From an uncultured Woeseiaceae bacterium (GTDB taxonomy: Bacteria > Pseudomonadota > Gammaproteobacteria > Steroidobacterales > Woeseiaceae): 64,000 nucleotides of DNA. The translations under genes and the position numbers were made by a program. Location of the stretch: NCBI GenBank assembly GCA_947259985.1, contig CAMYOJ010000012.1, forward strand, positions 1-64,000. The letters run 5' to 3'. Positions 25,753-33,954 of this stretch are shown piece by piece; the stretch's first letter is position 1, and every line of letters starts with the position of its first letter. The notes beneath the pieces were generated by a model. That model was not told the origin of the DNA, did no database searches, and saw only the letters and a list, made by a program, of their open reading frames with translations.

Positions 25753-26969
25753 TGGGCCTTGCTGTGCATCACCGAGCGAGGCTGCAGGTACTGGAGCGCC
25801 TCGGCCAACTGCATGTCCGCCTCACTATCAAGCGTGCCCGAGAGGCTGAGGTCGGGGAAACCGGGCGTATCCTGGACAAACACATCCGGCGTAATTCCCA
25901 CATCGTGGATAGAGTCACCCGACGGCGTGTAATAGCGTGACGTCGTTAGCTTGATTGCGCGTCCTTTCGACAGCGGCATCACGGTCTGGACGAGCCCCTT
26001 GCCGAAAGTGCCGGTACCGACGATCAGCGCGCGGTCGTGATCCTGAAGCGCTCCGGCGACGATCTCCGATGCCGAGGCTGAGCCCTCATTGACGAGCACC
26101 ACCATATCGGCGCCATCCAGGATGTCACCACGGTGGGCCGAGCGTCTGAATTGCGAGTCCGCTGAGCGCCCGCTGGCCGTCACGATGACTCCCGCATCGA
26201 GGAACAGGTCGGAGACATCGACGGCTACGTCGAGAACCCCGCCAGGATTGTTGCGCAGGTCGAGCACCAGCCCTTCAAGCATGCCGCCACTGCTGTCCTG
26301 CAATTCGTCAATAGCGCGCCCCAGCTCACGCGCCGTGTTTTCGCTGAACTGGCTGACGCGAACGTAGCCATACGATGGGCTCAGCATCTCGCGGTGTACG
26401 CTCGCCACGCGAATGATCTGGCGACGCATCTCATGGTCTATCGCCACATCGTCTCGAAGTACCGTGACTTTTACCGTGGTGCCGACCTGGCCGCGCAACT
26501 GCCCGATCGTCTGTTGCAGGTTGCTGCTTTCGACGGCGAGGCCGTCGACGGCTATCACCTGGTCACCGCTGCGAATCCCCGAGCGCGCAGCCGGCGAGCC
26601 CGTGATAGGGGTAACGACAGTGACGGCGCCGTCTACTTCGCTGACTTCGATGCCGATGCCCGTGTAGCTTCCCGTGGTGCTGATACGGATGTCACGGTAC
26701 TCGCCCGCATCGAGGTATTGAGAATGGGCGTCGAGATCGCTGACCATGCCGCGAATGGCGCTCTCGAGCAGCACCGCATCGTCGATCGGCTCGACATAAT
26801 CACGTTTCACGCGCTCGAGCACCTCGGCAAACAGTCGCGCCTGTTCCCAGGCCAGCTCTTCCTTGTCGGGTGAATGGCCGGTGCCGATCAGGCCGCCGCC
26901 TATCGACAGGCTGAAGCCCAGCACGAGGCCAATGACCACCACGAGGATTGCACGAACTTTCAGCGACAT
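25749..26969 (-). CDS. ctpA: C-terminal processing peptidase, S41 family
   Basis: A 406-residue periplasmic serine protease anchored by an N-terminal membrane helix (VRAILVVVIGLVLGF). A PDZ domain spans about residues 90-180 (GSYTGIGIEVSE, GIRSGDQVIAVDG). The Ser/Lys dyad is Ser299 in NEGSASASE and Lys324 in GTFGKGLVQ, 25 residues apart as in Prc. It cleaves the C-termini of envelope proteins, often murein hydrolases, which fits its place next to envC. I chose the ATG (complement of 26967-26969); a TTG eight codons upstream is possible. Only the stop is overlapped, by the yibQ-like gene. Confidence 0.93.
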   Translation of the reverse strand: MSLKVRAILVVVIGLVLGFSLSIGGGLIGTGHSPDKEELAWEQARLFAEVLERVKRDYVEPIDDAVLLESAIRGMVSDLDAHSQYLDAGEYRDIRISTTGSYTGIGIEVSEVDGAVTVVTPITGSPAARSGIRSGDQVIAVDGLAVESSNLQQTIGQLRGQVGTTVKVTVLRDDVAIDHEMRRQIIRVASVHREMLSPSYGYVRVSQFSENTARELGRAIDELQDSSGGMLEGLVLDLRNNPGGVLDVAVDVSDLFLDAGVIVTASGRSADSQFRRSAHRGDILDGADMVVLVNEGSASASEIVAGALQDHDRALIVGTGTFGKGLVQTVMPLSKGRAIKLTTSRYYTPSGDSIHDVGITPDVFVQDTPGFPDLSLSGTLDSEADMQLAEALQYLQPRSVMHSKAQ

Positions 26970-27073
26970 ACGTTTATCCGGGCGCCGGGACAAAAGTCCA
27001 TTAAGGCACGACCATCGACCTTAGCATAGCGGCACGCAATAATGTGCGCACAAGATCAACAAACGGCCGCCGC

Positions 27074-28228
27074 CTAACCGCCGGGCCGCCTTGTCACCCA
27101 CTGCCGCGGGTTCACGGGTCGGGTGCCGCGACGCAGCTCGAAGTAGAGACCGACCTGTGCCTGGCCGCCGCTATCGCCGACGGTCGCTATGACGTCGCCG
27201 GGAGCCACCCAGTCGCCGGCTTTCTTGAGCACGGTCTCGTTGTAACCGTACAGGCTCATGTAGCCCTCGCCATGATCCACGATCACGAGCAATCCCATCC
27301 CGGCCAGCCAGTCGGCGAACGCGATACGGCCATGATAAACGGCGCGAACCTCGCGGCCGCGTTGCGTACCGAGGACGACGCCGTTCCACTTTATCTGGCC
27401 ACCGGCGCGTGGCTGGCCAAAATCATGCAATAAGGTGCCGGCGACCGGCCACGTGAGCTTGCCTTTGTGGCTGCTGAACGGTTCCTCGGAACTTATGGGG
27501 TAATCCGACAAAATCGTCGTCAGCTCTGCGATCAGGCGGCTCAGGTCTTTTTCCTGCTGGGCCAGGCGCTCGACCTCCTGGCCTTCGTCGGCGATTTTCT
27601 GCCGCAAGCGCGCCAGCAAGGCCGTGCGACTTTCCTGGGTGTCGTTGAGCTTGCCCAGCTCCGCGTAGCGCGACCGCGCCAACTCGGCAAGGCGTGCCTC
27701 TTCCGCCGCGATCTGCGCGCGCAGCGATTCGAGCTCGCGGATCTGTTCGATCACCGCATCGATATTCTCGGCGCGGTAGTCGTTGAGGTAGCGGTAGTAG
27801 GCCATGAGCCGGCCGAGTGTTGCGGGGTCCCGCTGGTTCAGGAGCAGGCGGATCTTCTCCTGGCTACCGCTCATGTAGGCGGCGCGCACCTGTGACGCGA
27901 GCGCTTCAGACTCCTCGTCGAGAGCCGCTTCGCGTTCGGCCAGGTCCCGATCCAGGGCGTCCTTCTTGTTTGCCGTGAATCGCCGCTGCTGCTCGATCTC
28001 CTTAAGCCGAATTCGCTGTTCGGCGATCGCCACCTCGATGTCCTGCAGCTCGCCGGTCAGCCGGTCCCGCTCGGTGGCGCTTTCGTCCATGCTTTCCTTG
28101 AGGACGCTGATGCGCTGCCGGACCTCCTCGAGCTCTCTCTCCTTGATGCTCGCGAGGTCACCTTCCTGCGCCCCGACCGCCGTCATCATGGCCAGGAGCG
28201 CCACGACATAGCCTTTTCGCCACTTCAT
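27074..28228 (-). CDS. envC: Murein hydrolase activator EnvC
   Basis: A 384-residue periplasmic protein: signal peptide (1-20), a long coiled coil (about 24-240, with repeated heptads such as LEEVRQRISVLKESM and EVERLAQQEKDLSRLIAEL) and a LytM/M23 domain (about 280-384). The LytM active site is degenerate: the usual HLHFE near the end is GLYFELRRG, as in E. coli EnvC, so it activates amidases at the division site instead of cutting peptidoglycan itself. It is first in the envC-ctpA-yibQ-methyltransferase series; the gpmI gene that often precedes envC is absent and yibN is divergent. Confidence 0.93.
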   Translation of the reverse strand: MKWRKGYVVALLAMMTAVGAQEGDLASIKERELEEVRQRISVLKESMDESATERDRLTGELQDIEVAIAEQRIRLKEIEQQRRFTANKKDALDRDLAEREAALDEESEALASQVRAAYMSGSQEKIRLLLNQRDPATLGRLMAYYRYLNDYRAENIDAVIEQIRELESLRAQIAAEEARLAELARSRYAELGKLNDTQESRTALLARLRQKIADEGQEVERLAQQEKDLSRLIAELTTILSDYPISSEEPFSSHKGKLTWPVAGTLLHDFGQPRAGGQIKWNGVVLGTQRGREVRAVYHGRIAFADWLAGMGLLVIVDHGEGYMSLYGYNETVLKKAGDWVAPGDVIATVGDSGGQAQVGLYFELRRGTRPVNPRQWVTRRPGG

Positions 28229-28334
28229 GGGCGCGAGTGTAGAGCCTCGAGGCTATTCCCGCTCGCGAATACGCGTATAATTCCGGGTTTTGGCATCATC
28301 AAGGCGCGACACCCTGCGCCGAAACTATTGATTC

Positions 28335-28793
28335 ATGGACAAAATTCTAGAATTCACGAGCAATCACATGCTGCTCGTGTCCGCGCTGATGATCAGCTTT
28401 TTTCTCGTCGTGTTCTCCGAATTGCGCCGCAAGGCCAGTGGGCTGATCAACGTCGAGGCCAGCGACGCCGTCAAGCTGATCAACAATGACGCTGTTGTGG
28501 TCGACATTCGCAGTGCCGACGCATTCGCCCGTGGCCACATCGTTAATGCGAAGAATATCCCCCCGGACGAACTGGCAAGCCGCCTGTCGCAGCTCGAGCA
28601 ATACAAGGCCAACCCGGTCATCGCCGTATGCGACAATGGCATAACTTCGACACGCGCGGTCAATACGTTGCGAGGCGCCGGTTTCGAAAGCGCCTATGGG
28701 CTCAAAGGTGGCATGACCAACTGGAACCAGGCCGGTCTGCCCGTCGTTACCGGAAAGAAGACGCGCAGCAAGTCTGGTAAGAAACGCAAGTAA
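28335..28793 (+). CDS. yibN: Membrane-anchored rhodanese-like protein YibN
   Basis: A 152-residue protein with one N-terminal transmembrane helix (about residues 11-27) and a rhodanese domain with the active-site loop VCDNGITSTRA holding the persulfide Cys, then GLKGGMTNWNQAGLPV. The tail is strongly basic (KKTRSKSGKKRK). Rhodanese domains carry sulfur as a persulfide; the in vivo role of YibN is not firmly known, though it has been linked to the membrane insertion machinery. It begins the yibN-grxC-secB-gpsA operon, divergent from envC, in the order known from enterics. Confidence 0.92.
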   Translation: MDKILEFTSNHMLLVSALMISFFLVVFSELRRKASGLINVEASDAVKLINNDAVVVDIRSADAFARGHIVNAKNIPPDELASRLSQLEQYKANPVIAVCDNGITSTRAVNTLRGAGFESAYGLKGGMTNWNQAGLPVVTGKKTRSKSGKKRK

Positions 28794-28794
28794 C

Positions 28795-29052
28795 GTGGGT
28801 AACAAGGTCATAATTTACGGCAATGCGACCTGTCCTTTTTGCGGAGCAGCGCGCATGCTGCTCACAAAAAAAGCAGTCGAGTTTGAAGACATCCAGGTTG
28901 CCAGCGATCCCGCATTGTTCGCGGAAATGCGGGAAAAGAGCGGCCGACAGACGGTGCCGCAGATATTTATCGGCGACACCCACGTCGGCGGATTTGATGA
29001 ACTTTATGCTCTCGAACAGAGTGGAGAGCTGGACAAGCTGCTCGCCGAATAG
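28795..29052 (+). CDS. grxC: Glutaredoxin 3
   Basis: An 85-residue glutaredoxin that reduces disulfides with glutathione in the cytoplasm. It starts at a GTG one base after the yibN stop (MGNKVIIYGNATCPFCGAARMLL). The active site is CPFC where E. coli Grx3 has CPYC. TVPQIFIGDTHVGGFDEL carries the cis-Pro (VP) and GG glutathione-binding motifs. The length fits the family (about 83-86). Confidence 0.95.
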   Translation: MGNKVIIYGNATCPFCGAARMLLTKKAVEFEDIQVASDPALFAEMREKSGRQTVPQIFIGDTHVGGFDELYALEQSGELDKLLAE

Positions 29053-29087
29053 GCGGACAAGCGATTTTTTAATAGACAGGAAATACG

Positions 29088-29552
29088 ATGGCAGAACAGG
29101 AACAAGCCGCTGAAAAGCGCTTATCGATCAGCAAGATTTATCTGAAGGATTTTTCGTTCGAGTCTCCACAGACGCCGGGCATTTTTCGCCAGAGTGACTG
29201 GAAGCCGGACACGAACCTGAACCTGCGCAGCGCGCATAGCCCGGCCGATAGCGATCACCATGAAATCACGCTGACGATCACGGTCGAAGCCAAGCAGGAC
29301 GACCAAACCTGCTTCCTGATCGAGCTGCAGCAGGCCGGCCTTTTCGAGATCGCCGGTTACGAGGGCGAAGAGCTCAAGGCAATTATTGGCAGCTTTTGCC
29401 CAAACATCCTGTTTCCTTACGCCCGCGAGTCGATCGCGTCGCTGATTCAAAAGGGCGGCTTCCCGGAGTTTGTGTTGCAGCCCATTAATTTCGACGCGCT
29501 CTATATGCAGGCGCAACAACAGGCGGCTGAACAAGCCGTGGAGGCTCACTGA
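29088..29552 (+). CDS. secB: Protein-export chaperone SecB
   Basis: A 154-residue cytoplasmic tetrameric chaperone that keeps preproteins unfolded for SecA. Family sequence is clear: ISKIYLKDFSFESPQTP at the start, EIAGYEGEELKAIIGSFCPNILFPYARE in the middle and GGFPEFVLQPINFDALY near the end. A CAGGAAA-type ribosome site precedes the ATG. Its TGA stop lies at the probable start of gpsA. Confidence 0.97.
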   Translation: MAEQEQAAEKRLSISKIYLKDFSFESPQTPGIFRQSDWKPDTNLNLRSAHSPADSDHHEITLTITVEAKQDDQTCFLIELQQAGLFEIAGYEGEELKAIIGSFCPNILFPYARESIASLIQKGGFPEFVLQPINFDALYMQAQQQAAEQAVEAH

Positions 29553-30571
29553 TACACAACGACACGCGAGAAACCGTTGCCGTGATCGGCGCCGGTTCCT
29601 GGGGCACGGCGCTGGCGCTGCAATTCGCCCGCTCCGGCCACGACGTTCGGCTGGGCGGATTGTTTGAGATCGACCAACTCGAGGCCATGGTCGAAAAGCG
29701 CGAGAATAAGCGCTACCTGCCTGGCGCTCGCTTCCCGGACAACCTGGTCGCCTGCCCGAAGCTCGAGGACTGTCTCGAGGGTGCGCGCGATATTCTCGTT
29801 GCCGTGCCGAGCCACGGGTTGCGCGACACTCTGACGAAGATCAAGCCGATGCTCGGGCCGGACTCGCGCGTGTGCTGGGCCACCAAAGGCTTCGAACTGA
29901 GCACGGGCAAGCTGCCGCATCAGGTTGCCGCCGAAGTGCTGGGCCCGGATTTCCCGGTCGCCGTACTTTCCGGTCCAACGTTTGCCAAGGAAGTCGGCGC
30001 CGGCCTGCCGACGGCGATGACCATCGCCTCCAACGATGATGCGTTTGCGCGGTCACTCGCCAAGGCGATTTCCAGTGACAACTTCCGCGCCTACACGTCT
30101 GACGACGTTATCGGCGTCGAGGTCGGTGGCGCGGTCAAGAATGCGCTGGCGATCGGGGCGGGCATGTCGGACGGCCTCGGCTTCGGCGCCAACACGCGCA
30201 TTGCGCTGATCAACCGTGGCCTCGTTGAGCTGATGCGCCTCGGCGTCGCGCTCGGCGCAAAGAAAGAGACGTTCATGGGCCTGGCCGGCATGGGGGACCT
30301 GGTCCTCACCTGCACCGACAACCTGTCGCGAAATCGTCGCATGGGCCTCGCACTTGCAGCCGGCAACACGATCGAGGAGGCACAGGAAGAAATCCAGCAG
30401 GTCGTCGAGGGCGTTAAGGCCGCCAAGGCGGTGCACGAAGTCGCCGAGGAGCTGGGTATCGAAATGCCCATCGTTAACCAGGTCTACCGCATCCTCTATG
30501 AAGGCCTGACGCCGCGCGAGGCGGTCGAGGCACTCATGAGCCGCGAGCTCAAGCCCGAATCCGAACACTAG
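29552..30571 (+). CDS. gpsA: Glycerol-3-phosphate dehydrogenase (NAD(P)+), start uncertain
   Basis: A 339-residue cytoplasmic enzyme that makes sn-glycerol 3-phosphate for phospholipids. Domains: Rossmann fold from VAVIGAGSWGTALALQFA, SGPTFAKEVGAGLPTAM, GVEVGGAVKNALAIGAGMSDG with the catalytic Lys, GLAGMGDLVLTCT and the C-terminal NQVYRILYEG. The first usual start codon is a GTG at 29582, which would begin at MIGAGSWG and cut off most of the first beta strand. An ATA at 29552 (overlapping the secB stop as TGATA) or a CTG at 29549 gives the expected N-terminus; GGAGG at 29540-29544 is 7 nt from the ATA. I use the ATA. A mutated or misread ATG is the simple alternative. Confidence 0.93.
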   Translation: MHNDTRETVAVIGAGSWGTALALQFARSGHDVRLGGLFEIDQLEAMVEKRENKRYLPGARFPDNLVACPKLEDCLEGARDILVAVPSHGLRDTLTKIKPMLGPDSRVCWATKGFELSTGKLPHQVAAEVLGPDFPVAVLSGPTFAKEVGAGLPTAMTIASNDDAFARSLAKAISSDNFRAYTSDDVIGVEVGGAVKNALAIGAGMSDGLGFGANTRIALINRGLVELMRLGVALGAKKETFMGLAGMGDLVLTCTDNLSRNRRMGLALAAGNTIEEAQEEIQQVVEGVKAAKAVHEVAEELGIEMPIVNQVYRILYEGLTPREAVEALMSRELKPESEH

Positions 30572-30644
30572 CCTGTCGACTCGAATTTCTACCTCGAGGT
30601 ACCAGGCTTAATCCGTAAATCATAAGAACAACAAGGGGAATACG

Positions 30645-32126
30645 ATGGACCGACGGAGTTTCTGCAAGACCACACTTGCAGCCAGCATGGCTGCCGCTTA
30701 CCCGCTTATCGGCGGCTGCGGACAAAAAACCGCAACCGAAGCCGATACGAGCATACGCGCCGTTTCGCTGGACGGTGCGGAGATAGAACTCGAAAAAGCG
30801 GCCATCAAGGAACTCGGCGAGGCCCTCTCTGGCCCGGTCATGTTATCGGGTCATCCCGACTACGACGGCGCGCGGCAAATCTGGAACGGCATGCATGACA
30901 AGCGGCCGGCACTGATCGCTCGCTGCCTGACGAGCGAGGACGTCTCGAACGCCGTAACCTTTGCCCGCGAGCGAGAATTGCTCGTCGCTGTCCGCGGCGG
31001 TGGGCACAGCTGGCCCGGGAAATCGGTCTGCGACGACGGCCTCATGATCGACCTTTCGCACATGCGCAACGTCGAGGCCAATGCCGAGACCCGGCGCGCA
31101 TTCGCCGGCGGCGGCGCGTTACTCGGCCATCTCGACGACGCAACACTTGCCAAGGGACTGGTAACGACGGCAGGTGTAGTTTCGCACACTGGCGTTGGCG
31201 GCTACACGCTGGGCGGTGGTTTCGGCAGGCTGAATCGCAAGTACGGCCTCACGATCGACAACCTGCGTTCCGCAGAGATCATCACGGCGGACGGCCAGGT
31301 CCGCACGGTCAGCGAAGAGCAGGACGCCGATCTCTTCTGGGCAATTCGCGGCGGCGGCGGCAACTTCGGCGTCGTTACTCAGTTCGAATACGAGGTCCAT
31401 CCGTTCGATCGCAACGTGCTGTCCGGACTCATTGTCTGGCCCATCGACCAGGCGCCCGACGTGCTCGATTTCTATGCCGGGTGGCAGGAGGGATTGTCGC
31501 GCGAGATGTACACGGGCCCGGCGATGCTGACGCATCCGGAGGCCGGTAACGTCATCGCGATGGAGGTCGTGTACAACGGCGACCCGGCGCAGGGCGAGAA
31601 AGAGCTGGCGCCGCTGCGTGCCATTGGCTCGCCGATCGACGATGGCGTCAAGGTGCAGGACTACAAGGTCCTCCAGACACACGAAGACGCGACCGTTGCA
31701 CACGGCATTCGTTCCTACGCGAAAAACGCGATGGTCGGGGAGTTTTCGCAGGGCCTGGTCGACGACATGGTTGACTCGTACATCGCCGATCCTCGCGCAG
31801 CGATCTTTACGCATACCTGTGGCGGCGCCGTCAGCGATGTTGGCGAAACCGATACCGCGTTCCCGCACCGCAATGCCGAGACGATGCTCGTTTTTTTCAC
31901 GGGGTGGATGGATCCCGCGCAGGATGCCGAAGGCAAGCAGCTGTGTCGTGACTGGCACGCCGCGCTCGAAAAGCATTCTGGCGGTTACTACGACAATATC
32001 GAGCAGGAAGGCGATACGCGCGTTGCGCGGAACTTCGGACCAAACTATGACCGCCTGCGTCAGATCAAGTCCGAGTACGATCCGGGAAACCTGTTCCGCT
32101 TGAACAGCAACATCGAGCCGGCCTGA
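30645..32126 (+). CDS. Tat-exported FAD-linked oxidase (berberine bridge enzyme-like)
   Basis: A 493-residue oxidoreductase. The N-terminus MDRRSFCKTTLAASM has a twin-arginine motif and a signal-type hydrophobic stretch ending near GGC at residue 25, so it is probably exported folded and perhaps lipid-anchored. The FAD_binding_4 domain follows, with His121 in VRGGGHSWPG (the residue that binds FAD covalently in this family); the second, Cys-linked site of bicovalent enzymes is a Val (179) in AGVVSHTGVGGYTLGGG. The BBE tail YDPGNLFRLNSNI is present. Substrates of such enzymes include sugars and alkaloid-like compounds; none can be predicted here. Confidence 0.88.
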   Translation: MDRRSFCKTTLAASMAAAYPLIGGCGQKTATEADTSIRAVSLDGAEIELEKAAIKELGEALSGPVMLSGHPDYDGARQIWNGMHDKRPALIARCLTSEDVSNAVTFARERELLVAVRGGGHSWPGKSVCDDGLMIDLSHMRNVEANAETRRAFAGGGALLGHLDDATLAKGLVTTAGVVSHTGVGGYTLGGGFGRLNRKYGLTIDNLRSAEIITADGQVRTVSEEQDADLFWAIRGGGGNFGVVTQFEYEVHPFDRNVLSGLIVWPIDQAPDVLDFYAGWQEGLSREMYTGPAMLTHPEAGNVIAMEVVYNGDPAQGEKELAPLRAIGSPIDDGVKVQDYKVLQTHEDATVAHGIRSYAKNAMVGEFSQGLVDDMVDSYIADPRAAIFTHTCGGAVSDVGETDTAFPHRNAETMLVFFTGWMDPAQDAEGKQLCRDWHAALEKHSGGYYDNIEQEGDTRVARNFGPNYDRLRQIKSEYDPGNLFRLNSNIEPA

Positions 32127-32136
32127 TCGAACCGGG

Positions 32137-32601
32137 CTACGCTCCACCCGCAAAATCGAGCTGTCGCCACGCTTCGTAGACGACCACGGCGGCGGAGTTC
32201 GATAGGTTCAGGCTGCGATTGCCCTGTCGCATAGGCAGGCGCAACCGCTGTCCAGGGGGAAGTCCGTCGAGAATCTCCTGCGGAAGGCCGCGAGTTTCGG
32301 GACCGAACAATAACGCGTCACCCTCGCGGAATTCGGCCTGGTCGTAGCGCGTCGAGTTTCTCGTCGACAACGCAAATACCCTCGGCTGGTCGAGCGCTTC
32401 GAGACAGTCATCGAGCGACGCATGCGTCTCGACGCTCGCGAACTCCCTGTAGTCGAGCCCCGCGCGCTTCAGGCGTGGTTCGTCGAGCTCGAACCCCAGC
32501 GGTTCGATCAGGTGCAGGCCAGTGCCCGTATTCGCGCACAGGCGAATAATATTGCCCGTGTTCGGCGGTATTTCCGGCTCGTAAAGTATGACGCTGAACA
32601 T
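32137..32601 (-). CDS. trmL: tRNA (cytidine/uridine-34 2'-O)-methyltransferase
   Basis: A 154-residue SPOUT-fold enzyme that methylates the wobble ribose of certain leucine tRNAs. Typical sequence: MFSVILYEPEIPPNTGNIIRLCANTG at the start, FGPETRGLPQEIL in the middle and the knot NRSLNLSNSAAVVVYEAWRQL at the end. The repeat copy 2 begins only a few bases upstream of its ATG, so its leader contains the stem and shows no clear Shine-Dalgarno site (the bases before the ATG are CTGTCCCCGAA). The neighbouring FAD oxidase is convergent, 10 nt away. Confidence 0.95.
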   Translation of the reverse strand: MFSVILYEPEIPPNTGNIIRLCANTGTGLHLIEPLGFELDEPRLKRAGLDYREFASVETHASLDDCLEALDQPRVFALSTRNSTRYDQAEFREGDALLFGPETRGLPQEILDGLPPGQRLRLPMRQGNRSLNLSNSAAVVVYEAWRQLDFAGGA

Positions 32602-32604
32602 TTC

Positions 32605-32668
32605 GGGGACAGTTTACTTAATTGCCCGCAAGCGGGCGAAAGGCGTCGACAATTAAGTAAACTGTCCC
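32605..32668. repeat. REP-like palindromic repeat, copy 2, with nested hairpin
   Basis: GGGACAGTTTACTTAATTG (32606-32624) pairs with the complementary 19 nt at 32650-32668. Between them is a second perfect hairpin, GCCCGC/GCGGGC (32624-32629 and 32632-32637). The outer arms match the core of copy 1 at 13478-13497 over 20 nt, but the loop is different and the right arm has one C fewer. It sits between the divergent starts of trmL and the dihydroorotate dehydrogenase gene, filling most of that promoter region. Confidence 0.85.
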
Positions 32669-32695
32669 TTAATTGTTCTGTAGAATGCCGCACGC

Positions 32696-33631
32696 ATGAC
32701 GGGCACACCCCACAAATCCCTCTCCACCGAGTTTTGCGGCATGGCGATGGCATCGCCCATCGTTTTGCTCTCGGGGTGTGTCGGCTTCGGCGAGGAATAC
32801 ACGCGCGTCGAGGGCTTTTCGAATACCGACGTCGGTGCCGTCGTTCTCAAGGGCACGACGGGCGATATGCGCCTGGGCAACCCACCGCACCGCGTTTACG
32901 AGACACCCGACGGCATGCTCAATGCCATTGGCCTGCAGAACCCGGGTGTCGACAAGGTCGTTGACGAGATCCCCCCTGGCCTCGACTTCACTGAAACGCG
33001 CTTCATCGCCAACGTCTCCGGCTCGACCGTCGAGGAGTACGAGCGCGTGACCCGGCGGTTCGACGACTCAGAAATAGATGCGATCGAAATCAACATCTCC
33101 TGCCCGAACGTCAAGGAGGGTGGTGTCGCGTTCGGCAATGACCCCGAGATGTCGGCGCGCGTCGTTGCAGCCTGCCGCGCTCAGACATCGAAGCCGTTGA
33201 TAACGAAGCTGTCGCCGAACCAGACTGACATTCGCGCCAACGCGAAGCTTTGCATCGAATCCGGAACCGACGGATTTGCGGTCATCAATACGTTGATGGG
33301 AATGGCGATCGACGCCGAAACCCGCAAGCCGATCATCGGCAACGTACAGGGCGGCCTGTCCGGCCCCGCCATTAAGCCGATCGCGTTACTGAAGGTGCGC
33401 CAGGTCTACGAGGTGGCCAAACAACATGACGTGCCAATCATCGGACAGGGCGGCATCACGACGGCCAGCGATGCGCTCGAATTTATGATCGCCGGCGCTG
33501 CTGCGGTGGGCGTGGGTACGGCGCTCTTCTATGATCCTCTGGTCTGCACGAAGATCAACGACGGCATTGCCGATTATCTTGTTCGCCACGAGATGTCATC
33601 GGTGAAAGAACTGGTCGGGTCGCTGGCCTAG
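32696..33631 (+). CDS. Dihydroorotate dehydrogenase, class 1B-like catalytic subunit
   Basis: A 311-residue FMN-dependent TIM-barrel enzyme. Features are MASPIVLLSGCVGFGEEY at the start, the catalytic loop INISCPNVKEGGVAFG with Cys as base (class 1; class 2 enzymes use Ser), NTLMGMAIDAETRKPI, and GQGGITTASDALEFMIAGAAAVGVGTAL at the phosphate-binding end. Class 1B enzymes work with the iron-sulfur/FAD subunit PyrK and use NAD+; no pyrK lies in this window. Most Gammaproteobacteria make pyrimidines with the membrane class 2 enzyme, so this is unusual or may serve a catabolic dihydropyrimidine reaction. Confidence 0.82.
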   Translation: MTGTPHKSLSTEFCGMAMASPIVLLSGCVGFGEEYTRVEGFSNTDVGAVVLKGTTGDMRLGNPPHRVYETPDGMLNAIGLQNPGVDKVVDEIPPGLDFTETRFIANVSGSTVEEYERVTRRFDDSEIDAIEINISCPNVKEGGVAFGNDPEMSARVVAACRAQTSKPLITKLSPNQTDIRANAKLCIESGTDGFAVINTLMGMAIDAETRKPIIGNVQGGLSGPAIKPIALLKVRQVYEVAKQHDVPIIGQGGITTASDALEFMIAGAAAVGVGTALFYDPLVCTKINDGIADYLVRHEMSSVKELVGSLA

Positions 33632-33720
33632 GCCATGATTGGTCGAATGATGCCGGAGAGTCGGCCGGAATTTCTTCTGCTGGTTCTCGCTGGCTTGCGG
33701 TTCAATGTTTGGGGGCGGTC

Positions 33721-33933
33721 ATGACGAATAAGCCGAAATTCCCTTTGTGGGTCATCTTTCTGGATATTGCAGGTACCTTGTTGGTCGCCGGCGGGCTTTT
33801 CGGTCTGTTTGCCGAAGGCAACCCGACCCTCGCGGGCGTCGTTGATCTGAAACGGCTGGCAGTTCCGTTGATCATTCTGGGCGTGTTACTGATGGCGCCG
33901 CTCGTAATCTATGCGGTGAAGCGGGTGCGATGA
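33721..33933 (+). CDS. Small two-helix membrane protein
   Basis: A 70-residue protein with two transmembrane segments (PLWVIFLDIAGTLLVAGGLFGLF and LAVPLIILGVLLMAPLVIYAV) and a basic C-terminus. I chose the ATG at 33721, which has a GGGGGCGG purine run upstream; an in-frame TTG four codons earlier is less likely. No function is recognised. It precedes the cyclotransferase-like gene by 21 nt on the same strand. Confidence 0.7.
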   Translation: MTNKPKFPLWVIFLDIAGTLLVAGGLFGLFAEGNPTLAGVVDLKRLAVPLIILGVLLMAPLVIYAVKRVR

Positions 33934-33954
33934 AGATAGCGTCCGCTGAATAGA

